A stretch of 64,000 bases of DNA, taken from positions 3,782,001-3,846,000 of the forward strand of contig NZ_CP083590.1 of the NCBI RefSeq assembly GCF_020099395.1, read 5' to 3'. Every line of letters starts with the position of its first letter. Within the stretch, counting starts at the first letter, position 1. Origin of the DNA: Streptomyces mobaraensis (lineage in GTDB: Bacteria; Actinomycetota; Actinomycetes; Streptomycetales; Streptomycetaceae). This document shows positions 1 through 10,758 of this stretch, piece after piece. Both the position numbers and the translations under genes were made by a program. The notes below the pieces were generated by a model, which had not been told where the DNA came from, searched no databases, and worked only from the letters and a program-made list of their open reading frames with translations.

Positions 1-550
1 GGCGAAGGACCTCCGCAGGAGCTGGGCCCGGGACGGCGGCACGGACCGGGACGCGGGCGCGTTCTCGCCCGGCGAGGGCTTCGCCATCATCTACATCCCC
101 AAGCTCGACGTGAAGGCCCCGATCGCCGAGGGCACCGGGAAGCACAAGGTCCTGGACCGCGGCATGGTCGGGCACTACGGCAAGGGGCCGCTGAAGACCG
201 CGATGCCCTGGGACCGGCAGGGCAACTTCGCGCTCGCGGGTCATCGCAACACCCATGGCGAACCGTTCCGTTACGTCAACCGGCTGCAGCCCGGTGACAA
301 GATCGTGGTGGAGACGAAGAGCGCCTTCTACACCTATGAGATGACGAGCCGACTGGACCAGACGTCACCGGCGAACGTCGGGGTCATCCGCCCGGTGCCG
401 CAGGGTTCGGGCTTCACGGGACCGGGCCGGTACATCACCCTGACCACCTGCACCCCCGAATTCACCAGTACGTACCGGATGATCGTGTGGGGCAAGATGG
501 TGGACGAGCGCCCGCGCGCGAAGGGCAAGCCGGACGCGCTCGTCGACTGA
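1..550 (+). CDS. srtE: class E sortase, C-terminal part (5' end outside window)
   Basis: The reading frame is already open at base 2, so the start lies upstream of the window. The visible part is the catalytic domain of a class E sortase, the housekeeping transpeptidase that joins sorting-signal proteins to the actinobacterial cell wall. The catalytic His is in AGHRNTHG, the Cys in TLTTCTPEF and the Arg in STYRMIVWG, in the usual order. The next gene is a second sortase of the same class starting 33 bases later, so the two look like a tandem duplicated pair in one operon. In S. coelicolor (recall) two class E sortases lie in this position and serve long chaplins. The signal or membrane anchor is not visible here. 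Confidence 0.93.
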   Translation, partial: AKDLRRSWARDGGTDRDAGAFSPGEGFAIIYIPKLDVKAPIAEGTGKHKVLDRGMVGHYGKGPLKTAMPWDRQGNFALAGHRNTHGEPFRYVNRLQPGDKIVVETKSAFYTYEMTSRLDQTSPANVGVIRPVPQGSGFTGPGRYITLTTCTPEFTSTYRMIVWGKMVDERPRAKGKPDALVD

Positions 551-582
551 CGGACGGCAGGGGAACGGGGTACGGGCGGGCT

Positions 583-1305
583 GTGGCAGAGACCGAGGAG
601 CTGACCGACGGCGCGCCACCGCGGCGCGGCCGTACCCGGGGCCGGATAGCCGCCACCGTCGGCGTGATCGGCGAACTGCTGATCACCGCCGGCGTGCTGC
701 TGGCGCTGTTCGTCGTCTACTCGCTGTGGTGGACGAACGTGATAGCCGACCGCGAGGCGAAGCGGCAGGGCGCCCAGGTGCGCGAGAACTGGGCGCGGAA
801 GGGGCCGGGCGCCCTGGACACCAAGGACGGGGTCGGCTTCCTGCACGTGCCCGCCATGGGCAAGGGCGAGGTACTGGTGAAGCCCGGCACGGGCAGCTCG
901 GTGCTCAACGAGGGCGTGGCCGGCTACTACCGCAAACCGGTGAAGGCCACCCTGCCCTGGGAGGGCCAGGGCAACCTCACGCTGGCCGCGCACCGGGACG
1001 GACACGGCGCCAAGTTCCACAACATCCACAAGATCAAGGACGGCGACCCGGTCGTCTTCGAGACCCGGGACACCTGGTACGTCTACACGGTCTACAAGGA
1101 GCTCAAGCAGACCTCGCGGTTCAACGTGAAGGTCCTCGACCCGGTGCCCCGGGAGTCCGGGAAGACCGTGCCGGGCCGCTACCTGACGCTGACGACCTGT
1201 ACGCCGATCTACACCTCCGACTACCGCTACGTCGTCTGGGCGGAGCTGACGCGGACGGAGAAGGTCGACGAGAAGCGGACGCCGCCGAAGGAGCTCCGGG
1301 GCTAA
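583..1305 (+). CDS. srtE: class E sortase
   Basis: This 240-residue protein has an Arg-rich cytoplasmic N-terminus, one membrane segment at about residues 25-48 (VIGELLITAGVLLALFVVY) and an extracellular sortase domain with His (LAAHRDGHG), Cys (TLTTCTPIY) and Arg (SDYRYVVWA). I chose the GTG at 583 because it follows a purine-rich stretch and leaves a normal N-terminus. The longer in-frame start at 487 would run back into the preceding sortase gene. It would cleave an LAXTG-type sorting signal and transfer the protein to lipid II or the cell wall. It is paralogous to the gene just upstream and probably cotranscribed with it. A strong hairpin follows 13 bases after the stop. Confidence 0.92.
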   Translation: MAETEELTDGAPPRRGRTRGRIAATVGVIGELLITAGVLLALFVVYSLWWTNVIADREAKRQGAQVRENWARKGPGALDTKDGVGFLHVPAMGKGEVLVKPGTGSSVLNEGVAGYYRKPVKATLPWEGQGNLTLAAHRDGHGAKFHNIHKIKDGDPVVFETRDTWYVYTVYKELKQTSRFNVKVLDPVPRESGKTVPGRYLTLTTCTPIYTSDYRYVVWAELTRTEKVDEKRTPPKELRG

Positions 1306-1317
1306 GACCGGAAGCAC

Positions 1318-1362
1318 GGAGCCCCGGCGCCGCCCTCCTTAAGAAGGCGGTGCCGGGGCTCC
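1318..1362. terminator. bidirectional hairpin terminator
   Basis: Arms of 17 bases pair almost perfectly (GGAGCCCCGGCGCCGCC with GGCGGTGCCGGGGCTCC) around an 11-base loop. The hairpin lies between the convergent sortase and pknB genes and can serve both. There is no long U tract, as is usual in Streptomyces. Confidence 0.8.
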
Positions 1363-1378
1363 TGTGTGCCCTATGGGA

Positions 1379-3445
<2,067 letters not shown>

Positions 3446-3600
3446 AGCTCCAGCCCTTCCGTTCTTCCCGACCGCACCGACGTGGGTCCGGCGGTGTGCT
3501 GTTCGCGCTTACCGTACCCGGCGTCCCGTACGGCACCCGGGCGTGACCGGCACCCGATACGTACCTGGTACCGGCGCGCGACGCCGGTGCGTGCCGGGGC

Positions 3601-5058
3601 TCACTTGGAGGAGTTGAGCACCGCCTCCATGACGTTCTTGGCGATCGGCGCGGCCAGCTTGCCGCCCGCGATGTCGTCGCGCATCGTGTTCGAGCCCTCG
3701 ATGACGACCGCGACGGCCACCGGCGAGCCGTCCCCCTTCTTGGCGTAGGAGAGGAACCACGCGTAGGGGTTGCCGCTGTTGTCCACACCGTGCTGGGCGG
3801 TACCCGTCTTGCCGCCGACCTTGACGCCGTCGATCTTCGCCGAGGTGCCGGTGCCCTCCTCGACGACCGTCTCCATCGCGCTCTGCAGCGTCTGGGCGTG
3901 CTCCGGGCTGAGCGGCCGGCTCATCTCCTTGGGCTGGTGCGTCTCGATGACGTTCAGGTTGGGCGCGCGCAGCTTGTCCACCATGTACGGCTCCATGAGC
4001 TTGCCGTTGTTGGCGACGGCGGCGGCCACCATGGCCATCTGGAGCGGGGTGGCGCGGTTGGACGCCTGGCCGATGCCGGCCATGGCGTTCTGCGGGCGGT
4101 TGTCCTTGGGGTAGACGCTCTTGGAGACGCCGACCGGGATCTGCAGGTCGTCGCTGTTGAAGCCGAACTTGTTCGCCTGCTCGATCATCTTCTGGTTGCC
4201 CAGATCCGCGCTGATCTTGCCGAAGACGCTGTTGCAGGACCACTGGAGGGCCGCGCGCATCGAGACGTTGTCACAGGGCATCGTCGTCTCGTTGGGCAGC
4301 GGCAGGTTCCGTGTGTCGGGCAGCGTCCAGCCCTTGGGCGAGTTCGTCTTCTCGTCGACGTCCTTGTAGAGGTTGTTCTCCAGGGCCGCGGCGGCGGTGA
4401 CGACCTTGAACGTCGAACCGGGCGGGTAGGTCTCCCGCAGCGCCCGGTTGAGCATCGGCTTGTTCTTGTCGTCGTTGAGCTTCGTCCAGGCGTCGCCGTC
4501 GTTGGCCCCGGCGATCCGCGAGGGGTCGTACGACGGGGTGGAGGCGAGCGCCAGGATCTTGCCGGTGCGCGGGTCGATGGCGGCGACCGCGCCCTTCTTG
4601 TTGCCCAGCCCCTTGAAGGCGGCCTCCTGGGCCTTGGCGTTGAGGGTGGTGATCACGTCACCGCCCTTCTTGCCCTTGCCGGTGATCATGTCGATCGTCC
4701 GGTTGAAGAACAGCCGGTCGTCGTCACCGGTGAGGATCTTGTCCTCGACGCCCTCCAGCAGGGTGGGCTTGTAGACCTGCGAGCTGTAGCCGGTCACCGG
4801 CGCCCACATCTCGCCGTTCTTGTAGGTGCGCTTGTACTTGTAGTTGATCCCGTTGACTTCCTTGGAGCCGGTGATCTCCTGGCCGTCGACGATGATGTTG
4901 CCGCGGGGCTGGCTGTAGCGGGCGATGTTGACCCGCATGTTGTTCTTGTCGTTCTTGAGCTCGTCGGCCTTGACGAACTGGAGCCAGTTGCCGCGGATCA
5001 TCAGCGCGAGGACGAGGAGTCCGCAGAAGATCGCGATCCGGCGCACGGGCTTGTTCAC
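3601..5058 (-). CDS. pbpA: class B penicillin-binding protein (PbpA)
   Basis: This 485-residue bitopic transpeptidase has an N-terminal membrane segment (FCGLLVLALMIRG) followed by a dimerisation region and the penicillin-binding domain. The active-site motifs are visible in order: SxxK in PGSTFKVV, SxN in WSCNSVF and KTG in GGKTGTAQHG. It crosslinks peptidoglycan with its SEDS partner RodA, encoded immediately upstream. I chose the GTG at 5058 because it overlaps the rodA stop as GTGA (translational coupling). An open frame extends further upstream but is the shadow of rodA. Mycobacterial PbpA is a substrate of PknB (known for the family), which fits the neighbourhood. Confidence 0.96.
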   Translation of the reverse strand: MNKPVRRIAIFCGLLVLALMIRGNWLQFVKADELKNDKNNMRVNIARYSQPRGNIIVDGQEITGSKEVNGINYKYKRTYKNGEMWAPVTGYSSQVYKPTLLEGVEDKILTGDDDRLFFNRTIDMITGKGKKGGDVITTLNAKAQEAAFKGLGNKKGAVAAIDPRTGKILALASTPSYDPSRIAGANDGDAWTKLNDDKNKPMLNRALRETYPPGSTFKVVTAAAALENNLYKDVDEKTNSPKGWTLPDTRNLPLPNETTMPCDNVSMRAALQWSCNSVFGKISADLGNQKMIEQANKFGFNSDDLQIPVGVSKSVYPKDNRPQNAMAGIGQASNRATPLQMAMVAAAVANNGKLMEPYMVDKLRAPNLNVIETHQPKEMSRPLSPEHAQTLQSAMETVVEEGTGTSAKIDGVKVGGKTGTAQHGVDNSGNPYAWFLSYAKKGDGSPVAVAVVIEGSNTMRDDIAGGKLAAPIAKNVMEAVLNSSK

Positions 5059-6485
5059 GGTCGGACCACCTGGGTCATCTCGGCGTCTGGGTTGCTCACG
5101 GGGGTGGGTGCCGGGCGGCGCGCCGCGTCGCTGATCTTCATCAGGATGGCGATCAGCGCCCAGTTGGCGATCACGGAGGATCCGCCCTGGGCCATGAACG
5201 GCATCGTCATACCGGTCAGCGGGATGAGCCCGGTGACACCGCCGGCCACCACGAACACCTGGATGGCGAACGCGCCGGCGAGGCCGATGGCCAGCAGCTT
5301 GCCGAACGGGTCGCGGGCGGCCAGCGAGGTACGCACGCCACGCTCCACGATCAGGCCGTAGATCAGGACGACGGCCATCAGACCGGCCAGGCCGAGCTCC
5401 TCGCCGACGGTGGCCAGGATGAAGTCGGAGTTGGCGGCGAAGCCGATCAGGTCCGAGTTGCCCTGGCCCCAGCCGGTGCCGGAGACCCCGCCCGAGCCGA
5501 AGGCCCACAGGGCCTGCATCGACTGCTCGGAGTGGCCGCCGATGCCCTTCTTGCTCATCAGGAACTCGCCCAGCGGGTCGAGCCACGCCTGGACACGCTG
5601 CTGCACGTGGGTCTCGAAGGAGGCCACGCCCACCGCGCCCGCCGCCGACATCAGCAGGCCGAAGACGATCCAGCTGGTGCGCTCGGTCGCGACGTAGAGC
5701 ATCACGATGAACATGCCGAAGAACAGCAGCGAGGTACCGAGGTCCGTCTCGAAGACCAGGACCAGGATGCTGAACGCCCAGACGGCCAGGATCGGGCCCA
5801 GGTCGCGGCCGCGCGGCAGGTACATGCCCATGAACCGGCGGCTCGCCAGGGCCAGCGCGTCCCGTTTGACCATCAGATAGCCGGCGAAGAACACCGCCAG
5901 CACGATCTTGGCGAACTCACCCGGCTGCAGGCTGCCCAGACCGGGAACGGTGATCCAGATACGGGCGCCGAACTTCGCCGGGAAGAACAGCGGGGAGATC
6001 AGCAGGGCCAGCGCCACGGCCATCGAGATGTACGTGTAGCGCTGGAGGACCCGGTGGTCCTTGAGGAAGATCACCACGGCCACGAACAGCGCGATGCCCA
6101 GCGCCGAGAACAGCAGCTGGTTGGTGGCGGCCGGCGCGAACGTCTTGGACGCCTGGAGGCGCTTGGACTGGTCCAGCCGCCAGATGATGACCAGCCCCAG
6201 CCCGTTCAGGACCGTGGCCAGCGGCAGCAGCAGCGGGTCGGCGTACGGCGCGAACTTCCGCACCACGAGATGGCCGACACCGGCGAGCAGGCCGAGGCCC
6301 ATGCCGTAGCCGAGCATGCCGGAGGGCATCTCGCCGTCCAGCGCCAGGCCCACGTTGGCGTACGCGAAACAGGGGAGGATGACGGCGAAGGCGAGCAGCA
6401 GCAACTCGGTGTTGCGCCGGCTCGGCTGGCCCGCCGTGCTGACGGTGGTGGTGTTGGTGTTCGGCATGGGTGAGATGGCTGACAC
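5055..6485 (-). CDS. rodA: SEDS-family peptidoglycan glycosyltransferase (RodA/FtsW)
   Basis: This 476-residue polytopic protein has about 10-12 hydrophobic segments and typical SEDS stretches such as VWAFSILVLVFETDLGTSL and GWGQGNSDLIGFA. It polymerises glycan strands from lipid II together with the adjacent class B PBP. The GTG at 6485 is preferred because GGGGG lies about 10 bases upstream; an internal ATG at 6467 is possible. The C-terminus overlaps the pbpA start by 4 bases. The position between pstP and pbpA is the conserved actinobacterial order, and a RodA assignment is more likely than FtsW because ftsW normally lies in the dcw cluster. Confidence 0.94.
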   Translation of the reverse strand: MSAISPMPNTNTTTVSTAGQPSRRNTELLLLAFAVILPCFAYANVGLALDGEMPSGMLGYGMGLGLLAGVGHLVVRKFAPYADPLLLPLATVLNGLGLVIIWRLDQSKRLQASKTFAPAATNQLLFSALGIALFVAVVIFLKDHRVLQRYTYISMAVALALLISPLFFPAKFGARIWITVPGLGSLQPGEFAKIVLAVFFAGYLMVKRDALALASRRFMGMYLPRGRDLGPILAVWAFSILVLVFETDLGTSLLFFGMFIVMLYVATERTSWIVFGLLMSAAGAVGVASFETHVQQRVQAWLDPLGEFLMSKKGIGGHSEQSMQALWAFGSGGVSGTGWGQGNSDLIGFAANSDFILATVGEELGLAGLMAVVLIYGLIVERGVRTSLAARDPFGKLLAIGLAGAFAIQVFVVAGGVTGLIPLTGMTMPFMAQGGSSVIANWALIAILMKISDAARRPAPTPVSNPDAEMTQVVRP

Positions 6486-6505
6486 GTCGCTGGCCCCCTA
6501 CAGCC

Positions 6506-8065
6506 TTACTGCTGGGAGCCGTTGCACTGCGCTGCCACTTTCTGCTCTTCCTCGCTGAGGGTGGGACCGGGCGCCGGGGTCGGTGCGGCCTGGAGGGCGA
6601 GGCCGGAACCCGCACCGGCCGCCGGGGTGGTGGGCTTGCCCGACGGCTTCCCGGCGTCGGGCTTGCCGGTGTCGGGCTTGGGCGTCTCGGCCTTCTGGTT
6701 CTCGCGCTGCCGGCGCTCGGCCTTCTGCTGCTCGTCCTTCTTCTTGCAGGCGCTCGCCAGCGTGCCGAGGTCCTTGACCTTCTGCTCCGCCTGCGCGCGG
6801 CTGCTCACCGCGATCGTGTCCTCCACCCGGCCGCGCTGGTCGACGGGCAGGTACTTGAGTTCGATCTCGGGGTGGTCCTGGTACAGCTTGCTGAGGCTGA
6901 TCCAGGCGAGGTCCTGGTCGATGCCCTGGTAGAGGGCGACATGGGTGTTGTCCTTGGCCGCCAGGTAGTACTGCGTCTGCGTCCACTGGTAGCCGCCGTA
7001 CAGGCCGCCGCCGACGACGCCGAGCACCACCGCGATGATCAGCGAGCGCTTGACCCAGCCCCCGCGCCGGCGGGGCTTGCCGGTCTCCACGCCGCTCTCG
7101 TCGTAGTCGTCGTGGAAGGCGCCGAACTCGCCGGCCGGGGCCGCGTCGCCGCCCGGACCGCTGCCGGGCGGGCCGAAACCGCCGCCCGCCGGGTCCGGCG
7201 GCGGGGTGCGGCCCAGCTCGGACGCCCGGCCGGCCGGGGTCTGCATGGCGCCGTTGTCCCCCGTGGGGAACTGGTTCTCGGCGACCGCGCCGACGACCAC
7301 CGGGGTGTCGCTGTGCTGCTGGGCGACGAGGGTGTCCCCGCCGTCGACGTCCAGGACGTCCGCGACGATCACCGTCACGTTGTCCGGGCCGCCGCCGCGC
7401 AGGGCCAGCTCGATCAGCTCCTGGACCGTCTCCTGCGGGCCCTGGTAGCTCGCCAGCCGCTCCTCGATCGTCTCGTGGCTGACCACGCCGGAGAGGCCGT
7501 CGGAGCAGATCAGATAGCGGTCGCCGGCCCGCACCTCGCGGATGGACAGGTCCGGCTCGACGTGGTCGCCACTGCCCAGCGCGCGCATCAGCAGCGAGCG
7601 CTGCGGATGGGTGGTGGCCTCCTCCTCGGTGATCCGGCCCTCGTCCACCAGCCGCTGCACCCAGGTGTGGTCCTGGGTGATCTGGGTGAGGACGCCGTCG
7701 CGCAGCAGGTACGCGCGGGAGTCGCCGACGTGCACGAGGCCGAGCCGCTGGCCCGTCCACAGCAGGGCGGTGAGCGTGGTGCCCATGCCCTCCAGCTGCG
7801 GGTCCTCCTCGACCATCACGCGCAACTGCTCGTTGGCGCGGTGGACGGCGGTGCCGAGCGAGGTGAGCAGGTCGGAACCCGGGACGTCGTCGTCCAGCGT
7901 CACCAGGGTGGAGATCACCTCGGAGCTGGCCACCTCGCCCGCGGCCTGGCCGCCCATGCCGTCGGCGATGGCGAGCAGGCGGGGGCCGGCGTAACCGGAG
8001 TCCTCGTTGCCTTCCCGGATCATGCCCTTGTGCGATCCGGCGGCGAAACGCAGTGTCAGACTCAT
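6506..8065 (-). CDS. pstP: PP2C-family Ser/Thr phosphatase PstP
   Basis: Residues 1-240 form a PP2C metal-dependent phosphatase with GNEDSGYAG, ADGMGGQAAGE, CSDGLSG and GGPDNVTVIV. A membrane segment follows (SLIIAVVLGVVGGGLY) and then an extracytoplasmic region with a Lys/Pro-rich tail. It dephosphorylates PknB and the FHA proteins of the cluster (known role of PstP). I chose the ATG at 8065 because GCGAGG precedes it and the homologous N-terminus MSLTLRFAAGSHKGM begins there. The frame also extends to a GTG at 8119, which would add 18 unusual residues. The gap to fhaB is 75 bases. Confidence 0.95.
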   Translation of the reverse strand: MSLTLRFAAGSHKGMIREGNEDSGYAGPRLLAIADGMGGQAAGEVASSEVISTLVTLDDDVPGSDLLTSLGTAVHRANEQLRVMVEEDPQLEGMGTTLTALLWTGQRLGLVHVGDSRAYLLRDGVLTQITQDHTWVQRLVDEGRITEEEATTHPQRSLLMRALGSGDHVEPDLSIREVRAGDRYLICSDGLSGVVSHETIEERLASYQGPQETVQELIELALRGGGPDNVTVIVADVLDVDGGDTLVAQQHSDTPVVVGAVAENQFPTGDNGAMQTPAGRASELGRTPPPDPAGGGFGPPGSGPGGDAAPAGEFGAFHDDYDESGVETGKPRRRGGWVKRSLIIAVVLGVVGGGLYGGYQWTQTQYYLAAKDNTHVALYQGIDQDLAWISLSKLYQDHPEIELKYLPVDQRGRVEDTIAVSSRAQAEQKVKDLGTLASACKKKDEQQKAERRQRENQKAETPKPDTGKPDAGKPSGKPTTPAAGAGSGLALQAAPTPAPGPTLSEEEQKVAAQCNGSQQ

Positions 8066-8140
8066 GCGCACCTCGCCCGTCGGCTCCGGGTACAGCCCCT
8101 TGCCCACCTCGCTGCCCACCCTCCGGTCGTCATGGTCCTA

Positions 8141-8683
8141 CTACTTCCGCAGCTCGATGACGGTCTTGCCGATGCGAATCGGCGCGCCGAGCGGGATCGG
8201 GGTCGGGGTGGTCAACCGGGTCCGGTCGAGATAGGTGCCGTTGGTCGACCCGAGGTCCTCGACGATCCAGCGGCCGTCGCGGTCGGGATAGATCCTGGCA
8301 TGCCGGCTGGAGGCGTAGTCGTCATCCAGCACGATCGTCGAGTCGTGGGCGCGGCCGAGGGTGATGGTCTGGCCCTGCAGGGCCACCGTGGTGCCGGTGA
8401 GCGTGCCCTCCGAGATCACCAGCTTGGTGGGGGCGCCGCGGCGGCCGCGGCTCTCGGCGCGTCCCGCGCCCCGGCGCCCGCCGGACTGCTGGCGCTGCGG
8501 CGGCGGGGTGGCCTGCTGGGCCGCCCGCTGCGCCGGACGTCCGTCGCCGCCGCGGCGCGAGCCGCGCGCGGTCACCCGCGTGCCGAACAGATCACTGCGA
8601 ATGACCTGCACGGCCACGATGACGAACAGCCACAGTACGGCGAGGAAACCCAACCGCATGACCGTGAGGGTCAGCTCTGACAT
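8141..8683 (-). CDS. fhaB: membrane-anchored FHA-domain protein FhaB
   Basis: This 180-residue protein has an N-terminal membrane segment (LGFLAVLWLFVIVAVQVI), a basic and Gln-rich linker, and a C-terminal FHA domain at about residues 95-178 with LGRAHDSTIV, SSRHARIY and DLGSTNGTYLD. FHA domains bind phosphothreonine, so it probably reads PknB phosphorylation at the membrane. It follows fhaA after 10 bases, indicating one transcript. In mycobacteria the homologue (FipA/FhaB) connects the kinases to division and elongation proteins; the same role here is inference. Confidence 0.94.
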   Translation of the reverse strand: MSELTLTVMRLGFLAVLWLFVIVAVQVIRSDLFGTRVTARGSRRGGDGRPAQRAAQQATPPPQRQQSGGRRGAGRAESRGRRGAPTKLVISEGTLTGTTVALQGQTITLGRAHDSTIVLDDDYASSRHARIYPDRDGRWIVEDLGSTNGTYLDRTRLTTPTPIPLGAPIRIGKTVIELRK

Positions 8684-8693
8684 TGCCCCCGCT

Positions 8694-9563
8694 TCACCCT
8701 TCGGCTTGCCGATAAACGATGGTGGTGCTGCCCACGACGATCCGTGAGCCGTCGCGGAGCGTAGCGCGCGTGGTGTGCTGCCCGTCCACGACGATGCCGT
8801 TGGTCGACCCCAGGTCCTGGATGGTCGCGGGGGTGCCGACCCGGATCTCGCAGTGCCTGCGGGAGACGCCGGGGTCGTCGATACGGACGTCCGCCTCGGT
8901 GCTGCGGCCCAGCACCAGCGTCGGACGGGAGATCTGGTGCCGGGCGCCGTTGATCTCGATCCAGCGCCGCGTCCGCTCCGCCGCGCCGGCTCCCGGCCCG
9001 CCCGCGCGGGGCTGGGGACGGGCCGCGCCGGGCGGCGGGGACGACGGCATGGGCGGGGCGCCGGAAGGCTGCGGCGGGTAGCCGCCGCCCTGGGTGACGG
9101 GGGAGGGGCCGCCGCCGCGGGGAGCGCCGCCGCCGTACGGAGCGTGGGGGGCCTGGTGGCCCTGCTGTGCCTGAGGTTCCTGGGACTCGCTGGCCGCGAG
9201 GGTGCGGCTGCGGACGCGGTACAGACCGGTGTCGAGGTCGTCCGCCTTCTCCAGGTGGACCTGGATGGTCCCCATGAAGGTGTACCGCTGCTGCTTCGCG
9301 TAGTCGCGGACCATGCCGGCCAGCTCGTCGCCCAACTGGCCGGAGTAGGGGCTCAGCCGCTCGTAGTCCGGGCCGCTCAGCTCCACGATGAAGTCGTTGG
9401 GAACGACCGTGCGGTCACGGTTCCAGATGGTGGCGTTGTTGTCGCACTCCCGCTGGAGTGCGCCCGCGATCTCCACGGGCTGGACCTCGGACTTGAACAC
9501 CTTGGCAAAGGTGCCGTTCACGAGACCTTCGAGTCGCTGCTCGAAGCGCTTCAGTACTCCCAC
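8694..9563 (-). CDS. fhaA: FHA-domain protein FhaA with N-terminal DUF3662
   Basis: This 289-residue protein starts with a DUF3662 domain (about 1-115), then a Gln/Pro/Gly-rich linker, and ends with an FHA domain (about 205-287; GRSTEADVRIDD, SRRHCEIR, DLGSTNGIVVDG). It is the first gene of the cell-wall signalling operon. The start is a GTG at 9563 with a perfect AAGGAGGTG Shine-Dalgarno, one of the strongest in the window. Mycobacterial FhaA binds the phosphorylated pseudokinase domain of MviN; whether that holds here cannot be seen. Confidence 0.95.
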   Translation of the reverse strand: MGVLKRFEQRLEGLVNGTFAKVFKSEVQPVEIAGALQRECDNNATIWNRDRTVVPNDFIVELSGPDYERLSPYSGQLGDELAGMVRDYAKQQRYTFMGTIQVHLEKADDLDTGLYRVRSRTLAASESQEPQAQQGHQAPHAPYGGGAPRGGGPSPVTQGGGYPPQPSGAPPMPSSPPPGAARPQPRAGGPGAGAAERTRRWIEINGARHQISRPTLVLGRSTEADVRIDDPGVSRRHCEIRVGTPATIQDLGSTNGIVVDGQHTTRATLRDGSRIVVGSTTIVYRQAEG

Positions 9564-10016
9564 GGGGCACCTCCTTCCCTCGGTGACGCCTGTGATGCCC
9601 GGTGCCGTTCCTGATACTGCTTACTGATCGTATCCACGCGCCGGGAAAACGGCTGGTTCCCCTTCGGCGCCAGGAGTGACGAGTGTCGCCCCCGCGTCCG
9701 TGCCGTGTTTCCCTCCGCGTTCCGTGCGGTCCTGCGGGTTCCCGCCGGGATCCCCCGGGTCCTGTCGGGGTCCTCCGGTCCTGCCGGGATCCTCCACGGG
9801 GGATCGTAGAGGCGCCCGGAGGCCAGTGTCCCGCAACCGGCGGGGTCCCCGCCGGTACCCCGGTGACCGGCCGGGGGCGGTCGGGGGGCGGGCGGTGGAC
9901 AACGGGTGTGAAGGCACCCTCCCGAGCGTGCTAATGTTCTGCATGTCGGAAGGCGGACGCGCCGCGAACCGGACGAAAGTCCGGGGAGAGAGCGGAAGCC
10001 GGAAGACACACCCAAT
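9564..10016. promoter_or_regulatory. gene-free region with divergent promoters and a tRNA leader hairpin
   Basis: No coding sequence is convincing in these 453 bases. The left part must hold the promoter of the fhaA operon. It contains a degenerate run of GGGTCCTG/GGGATCC-like units at 9735-9800. TAATGT at 9932-9937, with a weak -35-like TGAAGG 17 bases upstream, is a plausible tRNA promoter. Just before the tRNA, 9969-9984 forms CCGGAC-GAAA-GTCCGG, a perfect 6-bp stem with a GNRA-type loop in the tRNA leader. Confidence 0.5.
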
Positions 10017-10100
10017 GCGCGGGTGGCGGAATAGGCAGACGCGCTGGATTCAGGTTCCAGTGCCCGAAAGGGCGTGGGGGTTCAACTCCCCCCTCGCGCA
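10017..10100 (+). tRNA. tRNA-Leu (CAG)
   Basis: The 84-base gene folds as a class II tRNA. The acceptor stem GCGCGGG pairs with CTCGCGC (one G-T pair), the anticodon CAG is at 10051-10053, a long variable arm GCCCGAAAGGGC follows, and the T arm reads GGGGGTTCAACTCCCCC. The discriminator base is A, as expected for leucine. CC follows at 10101-10102, so at least part of the CCA end is encoded. A rho-independent-type hairpin follows directly. Confidence 0.97.
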
Positions 10101-10105
10101 CCGTG

Positions 10106-10143
10106 AGAACGGGCCTCGTCGTGAAAACGACGGGGCCCGTTCT
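10106..10143 (+). terminator. terminator of the tRNA-Leu gene
   Basis: AGAACGGGCC...TCGTCGT pairs with ACGACGGGGCCCGTTCT around a GAAA loop and is followed by TCTTCTGTTT, the best T-rich tail seen in the window. Confidence 0.85.
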
Positions 10144-10166
10144 TCTGTTTGCCCGTTCTTCTGTTT
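10135..10166 (+). repeat. perfect 16-bp tandem duplication at the tRNA terminator tail
   Basis: GCCCGTTCTTCTGTTT occurs twice back to back (10135-10150, 10151-10166), duplicating the 3' arm end and T tail of the terminator. It is one of several gene-end tandem duplications in the window. Confidence 0.95.
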
Positions 10167-10285
10167 GCCGGGTGGCCGGCCGGTTTCCCGGTGGCCGTCC
10201 GGTGGTCTGGCCGTCCGGTGTTCGCCGGGGTGCCGGGTGCCCCTGTGCCGTATCTCTCAACGGGGCCGCCTGCCGGGCGCGGTGA

Positions 10286-10720
10286 TCAATCCCCCTCCGT
10301 CCCGGAGGCGTTGTAGCGCAGCAGGTAGCCCGCGAACCGGGCGAGGTCGGCCTCGTCCCAGTCGGCGAGGCGGTTCTCGAAGGCGGTGCGGCGGCTGGCC
10401 GCGACCTGGTCCAGGACCTCGGTGCCGCGGTCGGTGAGGTGCAGGACCTGCACCCGCTGGTCGTCGGGGTCGGCGCGGCGCTCGACGAGGCCCAGCCGCT
10501 CCAGGCCCGCCACCTGCCGGCTGACCGTGGACTTGTCGAGCAGGTAGTGCGTGGCGAGGTCGGTGGCCCGGCAGCCCCGCTGGTCCTGGAGGTGGGCGAG
10601 CAGGGTGTACGAGACCAGCGACAGCTCGGGGTGCAGCCGGGCCGCGGCGGCGCGGGCGCGGCGTGCGAAGGCGGTCAGTTCCCGCTGGATGGTGTCGAGG
10701 TGATCGGCTCGATGTGCCAC
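10286..10720 (-). CDS. MarR-family transcriptional regulator
   Basis: This 144-residue winged-helix protein contains ATHYLLDKSTVSRQVAGLERLGL (recognition helix) and VERRADPDDQRVQVLHLT (wing), typical of MarR. The GTG at 10720 is preferred because AGGAAGGGA precedes it; a further upstream in-frame start (10783) would place translation across the operator. It is divergent from a membrane protein gene. A perfect inverted repeat lies between the two, so it probably represses that gene and itself. The ligand is unknown. Confidence 0.9.
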   Translation of the reverse strand: MAHRADHLDTIQRELTAFARRARAAAARLHPELSLVSYTLLAHLQDQRGCRATDLATHYLLDKSTVSRQVAGLERLGLVERRADPDDQRVQVLHLTDRGTEVLDQVAASRRTAFENRLADWDEADLARFAGYLLRYNASGTEGD

Positions 10721-10743
10721 GGAAGTCCCTTCCTGCCCGTTTG

Positions 10744-10758
10744 GTTGTATAGTACAAC
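10744..10758. promoter_or_regulatory. MarR-type operator (perfect inverted repeat)
   Basis: GTTGTATAGTACAAC has perfect 6-base arms (GTTGTA/TACAAC) with a 3-base centre. A second half site, GTTGTATAAG, begins at 10770. The region is AT-rich compared with everything around it and lies between the divergent MarR and membrane protein starts. Confidence 0.8.

Noticed and set aside
3601..5586. 661-residue version of PbpA
   Set aside because: The extra N-terminus is the shadow of rodA; the GTG at 5058 with GTGA overlap and a membrane segment right after it marks the true start.
9955..9995. Resemblance to part of RNase P RNA (GAAAGTCCGG)
   Set aside because: Only a short local match in an approximately 80-base interval; the rest of an RNase P RNA (about 400 bases) is not present.
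9676..10437. 253-residue open frame across the tRNA
   Set aside because: The frame runs through the tRNA-Leu gene and its terminator; the peptide around RNRQTRWIQ is the usual artefact of translating a tRNA-Leu.
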